Positions 4,891 through 7,101 of a stretch of 7,101 bases of DNA are shown here, one piece after another (position 1 is the first letter of the stretch; each line of letters begins with the position of its first letter). The translations under genes were made by a program, and so were the position numbers. The notes under the pieces were generated by a model. The model was not told where the DNA came from, made no database searches, and saw only the letters and a list, made by a program, of their open reading frames with translations. Origin of the DNA: an uncultured Eubacteriales bacterium. Its GTDB lineage: Bacteria; Bacillota; Clostridia; Monoglobales; Monoglobaceae. The DNA is taken from positions 1-7,101 of the forward strand of contig URTH01000089.1 of the NCBI GenBank assembly GCA_900550775.1, given 5' to 3'.

Positions 4891-5780
4891 ATCATCAAAA
4901 ATTATGGGATCGCGTGACAAAAATATCACTGTTTTCGGCGGAGGAGATCGCGGCATTTTTCAAAGAGGTTTTGAAAAAAGGAAAGGTATGGACGGACGCG
5001 CGTGCAAACATACACTATCAGTCGGAGGCGGCTGCAAAGGTGCAGCTTTTCTTTCGGCTGACGCCGCGCGGTTTCATGACCGGCGGCACAGAGGGCGGTG
5101 CACCGTCCTTTTTGGGAACCGATCAGCCGGAGGAATTTTTAAACGCGTACTTTTATGAGGATGGCCGGGAGGTCGGCGTTTTGCGCAAGAACAAAGAGGG
5201 CATCTGCCCGGAGCCTTTCAAAGATACCAAGCTGAATCCGGGAATTGTTTATTCGCTTTCCAGGGATGCTCTCTGTAAAGAAGATGAACTTTACGGCACG
5301 GACGCAGCGTCGTATGCTATGGTGTATCTGGCGGCTGCGCTGGCACAGGCGGCAGAGGAAAATGACAAGCCGATTCGTCTTTGCCTTTGGAACAGCAGTT
5401 TGAGCGGCGAGGGCGGCGTTTTAGAGGCGTTCCGTGCGTCCGACGCCAACTACGGCATTTTGACAGCGCCCGTCTTGGCAGGCGATGCCGCAGAGAGCGG
5501 AAAGGGTGTTTGTCATGTGGCAAAGGATGGCTGCTTTGTCGAGCCGGCTGGGATGCGCAAGACGATGGAGCGGATTCTCGGCGACAGCGATTTCTGCGCT
5601 GCGCCCTTTGTGGGAAAGACGGATCGCAGTATGGAATATTTGAGCATCGCAAAAAACGCACAGGGAACGGCAGGGTTTTATCTGCCTGTGGCGCACCAAA
5701 ATACGCGGATGCAAAAAATAAATTTGGCTGATGTAGAAAAAACTCGAAACTGCCTATTGAAAATCATCAGCGAGTTGTGA
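4887..5780 (+). CDS. Divergent M42-like protein, probable pseudoenzyme
   Basis: A protein of 297 aa. Taken alone it is hard to recognise, but it aligns in order with the two preceding genes. SLFSAEEIAAFFKEVL matches the first helix, ARANIHY (38-44) matches FGNVHAV, and FRLTPRGFM (56-64) sits where the active enzyme has AHMDQIGFM. DAASYAMVYLAAAL matches the DNRAG helix, WNSSLSGEG (168-176) the TQEELG strand, and AHQNTRMQKINLADVE (269 onward) the C-terminal MHTNVETLDQADM. On this alignment the metal and catalytic residues are gone (H to R57, D to T59, DNR to alanine/serine, EE to Ser-Leu); H270 may stand for the last histidine, possibly shifted by one. It is shorter than usual, mainly in the middle. 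The start is ATG 4887, coupled by ATGA to the upstream stop, with GGGGG 9 nt upstream as a weak ribosome site. Homology is inferred from motif order, not from a search. Confidence 0.75.
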   Translation: MNHQKLWDRVTKISLFSAEEIAAFFKEVLKKGKVWTDARANIHYQSEAAAKVQLFFRLTPRGFMTGGTEGGAPSFLGTDQPEEFLNAYFYEDGREVGVLRKNKEGICPEPFKDTKLNPGIVYSLSRDALCKEDELYGTDAASYAMVYLAAALAQAAEENDKPIRLCLWNSSLSGEGGVLEAFRASDANYGILTAPVLAGDAAESGKGVCHVAKDGCFVEPAGMRKTMERILGDSDFCAAPFVGKTDRSMEYLSIAKNAQGTAGFYLPVAHQNTRMQKINLADVEKTRNCLLKIISEL

Positions 5781-5786
5781 TATACT
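5757..5786 (+). promoter_or_regulatory. Promoter of the sodium:solute symporter gene
   Basis: TTGAAA (5757-5762), an 18-bp spacer and TATACT (5781-5786) with TG at 5778-5779 (extended -10). It sits in the last codons of the third M42-like gene, about 55 nt before the symporter start. TGTGATATACTAG (5776-5788) matches 12 of 13 bases of the -10 block of the upstream operon promoter. No terminator lies between the genes, so readthrough is also likely. Confidence 0.6.
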
Positions 5787-5841
5787 AGTAAGGTGTATTT
5801 ACGCAGAAGATGGATTGCGTCATAAGGAGGAGTTATTTTAC

Positions 5842-7101
5842 ATGAGTGCAACGGGAGTAAACCTTATCATCATCGCGGTTTATGTTTTGCTGATGGTAGG
5901 GATTGGGGTATATTGTACCAAGCATTCCAAAAGCATCGACGGGTTTTTGCTCGGCGGCAGAAACCTGGGGCCGTGGCTTTCGGCGTTTGCTTACGGTACG
6001 TCGTTTTTTTCGGCCGTAATTTTCATTGGCTACGCCGGGAAGAACGGCTGGAATCTTGGTATTTCGGCGGTCTGGATCGGAATTGCCAATGCGGTGATCG
6101 GCTGTCTGGTCTCGTGGCTGGTGCTGGCAAAGCGGACGCGGAGGATGACGCACCGCTTAAACGCCAAAACCATGCCGGAGTTTTTTGAGACGCGTTATTT
6201 GGATCGGGGCATGAAGATTTTTTGTGCCATCGTGATTTTTATTTTTCTGACGCCCTATGCGGCCTCGGTTTATATGGGACTCAGCTATCTGTTCAGTACC
6301 GTGTTCCCGGCGGTTCCGTACATATGGTGGATGGTGATTATGGCGGTTTTGACCGCGGTTTATCTGACCCTTGGCGGTTATATGGCAACCGTAATGACTG
6401 ACTTTGTGCAGGGAATCATCATGATTTTCGGAATCATGTTTGTGATATACTTTGTGCTGCGCCACGATGCGGTCGGCGGTCTGGTGCGCGGTATGCAGCA
6501 GCTTCATGCAATCCCTGAGGCCGGAAAGGATCTGACCTCGTGGTACGGCGGCAGAAACTGGTTTAACCTGTTTTCTTTAGTGGTTTTAACCAGCCTGGGT
6601 ACCTGGGGACTTCCGCAGATGATCCACAAGTTTTATACCGTAAAGGAAGGAAAGTCCATCAAAGAGGCGGCCGTGATTTCCACGCTGTTTGCGCTTTTGA
6701 TCGGCGGCGGCGCTTATTTTATCGGCGCGTTTGGACGGCTCTTTTTAAAAAATGCCGTGCCGGCGGAAGGATTTGACGCGATCATCCCCGTGATGCTGAA
6801 TATCGCGCTCCCCGATGTGATGATGGGGATCTTGCTGGTGCTGATTTTATCGGCGTCCATGTCCACGCTGTCCTCGGTGGTGATGACGTCCAGCAGCTCG
6901 CTGACGATCGACCTGGTTAAGGGCTACTTTGCGCCCAATATGAGCGAGAAGGACACGCTTGGTCTGATGCGGATTCTGTGCGTGGTCTTTGTGGCGCTGT
7001 CGTTTACCATTGCCGCCTTTAAACCCAAGGAGATCATCACGCTGATGTCGTTTTCCTGGGGGACGGTTGCCGGTACCTTTATCGGCCCGTATGTGTGGGG
7101 A
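5842..7101 (+). CDS. Sodium:solute symporter (SSS family), 5' part
   Basis: The frame is open from ATG 5842 to the window end (420 codons), so the C-terminus is missing; family members are usually 450-550 aa. AAGGAGG (5824-5830) precedes the start. The protein is very hydrophobic with many membrane helices. Family marks include DGFLLGGRNLGPW (35 onward) after the first helix, GGYMATVMTDFVQG with TDFVQG at 186-191, and the Ser/Thr-rich helix LSASMSTLSS (336-345), where the family binds sodium (Na2 site region). It would use the sodium gradient to import an organic solute. Related transporters carry proline, pantothenate, sugars or other acids; the sequence does not decide which. It follows the M42 genes by 61 nt, so a link to amino-acid or peptide use is plausible but unproven. 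Confidence 0.93.
   Translation, partial: MSATGVNLIIIAVYVLLMVGIGVYCTKHSKSIDGFLLGGRNLGPWLSAFAYGTSFFSAVIFIGYAGKNGWNLGISAVWIGIANAVIGCLVSWLVLAKRTRRMTHRLNAKTMPEFFETRYLDRGMKIFCAIVIFIFLTPYAASVYMGLSYLFSTVFPAVPYIWWMVIMAVLTAVYLTLGGYMATVMTDFVQGIIMIFGIMFVIYFVLRHDAVGGLVRGMQQLHAIPEAGKDLTSWYGGRNWFNLFSLVVLTSLGTWGLPQMIHKFYTVKEGKSIKEAAVISTLFALLIGGGAYFIGAFGRLFLKNAVPAEGFDAIIPVMLNIALPDVMMGILLVLILSASMSTLSSVVMTSSSSLTIDLVKGYFAPNMSEKDTLGLMRILCVVFVALSFTIAAFKPKEIITLMSFSWGTVAGTFIGPYVWG

Noticed and set aside
5801..5820. ACGCA...TGCGT dyad in the symporter leader as a riboswitch or attenuator
   Set aside because: Only five base pairs and no T run; there is no room in the roughly 60-nt leader for a known riboswitch.
5842..7101. 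Naming the symporter putP or panF
   Set aside because: Family features are clear, but the visible residues do not fix the substrate and the C-terminus is missing.

Overview
The window looks like chromosomal DNA of an anaerobic, fairly GC-rich Firmicute, probably a Clostridia-class gut or rumen type bacterium. The reasons are strong AGGAGG ribosome binding sites, TTGACA/TATAAT promoters with TRTGN extended -10 elements, a class I hybrid-cluster protein (an enzyme of anaerobes), and an M42 aminopeptidase with a sodium-coupled transporter. The taxonomic placement is inference from gene content and signals; no species is identified.

Left part (1-1035): an AT-rich, gene-poor integration hot spot. 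It starts with the decayed 3' end of a tyrosine recombinase (integrase). Next comes an intact tRNA-Ser(CGA) gene on the minus strand with its own terminator. Upstream of it lie two more copies of the 5' half of the same tRNA. A 23-bp repeat, itself a pair of GAGGGAACT boxes, flanks the tRNA on both sides. A near-consensus promoter at 917-945 points leftward through all three tRNA blocks. The simplest reading is a tRNA-Ser attachment site that has received and lost integrated elements more than once.

Middle (1036-2870): hcp, a complete class I hybrid-cluster protein gene on the minus strand. It ends at a strong hairpin that can terminate in both directions. The hcp upstream region carries two small palindromes that may be an operator.

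Right part (2765-7101): a rightward operon starts from an extended -10 promoter, divergent from hcp. It has three overlapping M42-related genes (8-nt and 4-nt overlaps), then, 61 nt later, a sodium:solute symporter cut by the window end. The first M42 protein has every metal ligand and the catalytic glutamate. The second keeps the fold but has lost three of five metal ligands and the catalytic glutamate. The third is more diverged and seems to have lost nearly all of them. This suggests one active peptidase with two co-translated non-catalytic paralogues, perhaps partners in the M42 oligomer. The symporter may also be expressed from its own promoter inside the third gene, whose -10 region nearly matches that of the operon promoter. 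A plausible combined role is peptide or amino-acid use, with cytosolic peptide trimming and sodium-driven uptake; the substrates cannot be read from the sequence.
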